A stretch of DNA of 5,332 bases from Lachnospiraceae bacterium (GTDB lineage Bacteria > Bacillota > Clostridia > Lachnospirales > Lachnospiraceae): assembly GCA_021204285.1 (NCBI GenBank), contig JAJPZP010000126.1, positions 1 through 5,332 of the forward strand. The letters run 5' to 3'. How positions within the stretch are numbered: the first letter of the stretch is position 1; each line of letters opens with the position of its first letter. This document shows, in pieces, positions 5,303 to 5,332 of the stretch. The notes under the pieces were generated by a model. It ran no database searches and had not been told where the DNA came from. It saw only the letters and a list, made by a program, of their open reading frames with translations. Made by a program: the position numbers and the translations under genes.

Positions 5303-5332
5303 TTAACCGCCGTCCTCTCACAGCACCGTGCG
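5284..5332 (-). mobile_element. Group II intron, 3' end (domain VI and part of domain V)
   Basis: On the minus strand the segment runs into the window from the right edge. After CGCACGGTGCTGT, which looks like the 3' strand of domain V plus a linker, comes a textbook domain VI: GAG (5319-5317) pairs with CTC (5289-5287), AGGA (5316-5313) with TCCT (5294-5291), and GGCGGT (5311-5306) with ACCGCC (5300-5295), with loop TAATC. One unpaired A (5290) between the lower stems is the branch-point candidate, seven nucleotides from the 3' end if the intron ends in AT at 5284. The CCTACTCGAT terminus is one I recall from bacterial introns encoding reverse transcriptase-maturases. The intron body would lie to the right. 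It is inserted antisense to the radical SAM gene. Confidence 0.72.

Noticed and set aside
5291..5316. GC-rich hairpin just after the radical SAM frame as a terminator
   Set aside because: No T-tract follows on the plus strand. The bulged A, lower stem and AT terminus on the minus strand fit group II intron domain VI much better.

Overview
The window looks like accessory chromosome from a gut-type Clostridia, most likely a Lachnospiraceae relative. The reasons are AGGAGG-like ribosome binding sites, sigma-A promoters with 17-bp spacers, moderate GC, and the protein families present (DUF3990 with a helix-turn-helix partner, DUF1275, a DUF6020-like membrane glycosyltransferase, and radical SAM/SPASM). 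No gene has a housekeeping role that would fix the species.

Layout from left to right. Positions 1-51 (minus strand) hold the first 17 codons of what looks like an insertion-sequence transposase, with its own promoter, a strong RBS and a nested inverted repeat (52-111). In a read-through transcript this repeat would enclose the RBS. Positions 112-301 contain no convincing gene. A promoter at 302-330 drives a two-gene plus-strand operon: a DUF3990 ADP-ribosyltransferase-like protein (367-1047), overlapped by 26 bp by a 213-residue protein with a C-terminal XRE-type helix-turn-helix (1022-1663). Together these read as a toxin-antitoxin module with the toxin gene first. A short minus-strand coding scrap (1674-1754) resembles the C-terminal tail of a larger, missing protein. 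Next is a minus-strand operon transcribed right to left from a promoter at 4153-4181: a 535-residue polytopic DUF6020-like membrane protein (2506-4113), then 15 bp downstream a DUF1275/YoaK-type membrane protein (1759-2490). Divergent from it, with a near-consensus promoter at 4212-4240, is a radical SAM/SPASM gene (4301-5302).

The right edge (5284-5332, minus strand) matches the 3' end of a group II intron. It has a domain VI hairpin with a bulged adenosine seven nucleotides from an AT terminus, preceded by what looks like the 3' strand of domain V. The intron lies antisense to the radical SAM gene, so the last five residues and the stop codon of that reading frame are intron sequence, and the native C-terminus is not in this window.

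Overall this is a patchwork: an IS at one edge, a toxin-antitoxin pair, a gene scrap, a membrane/glycosylation operon, and a retroelement at the other edge. The most rewarding points are the intron-altered end of the radical SAM gene, the read-through-sensing hairpin of the IS, and the reversed-order DUF3990 module.
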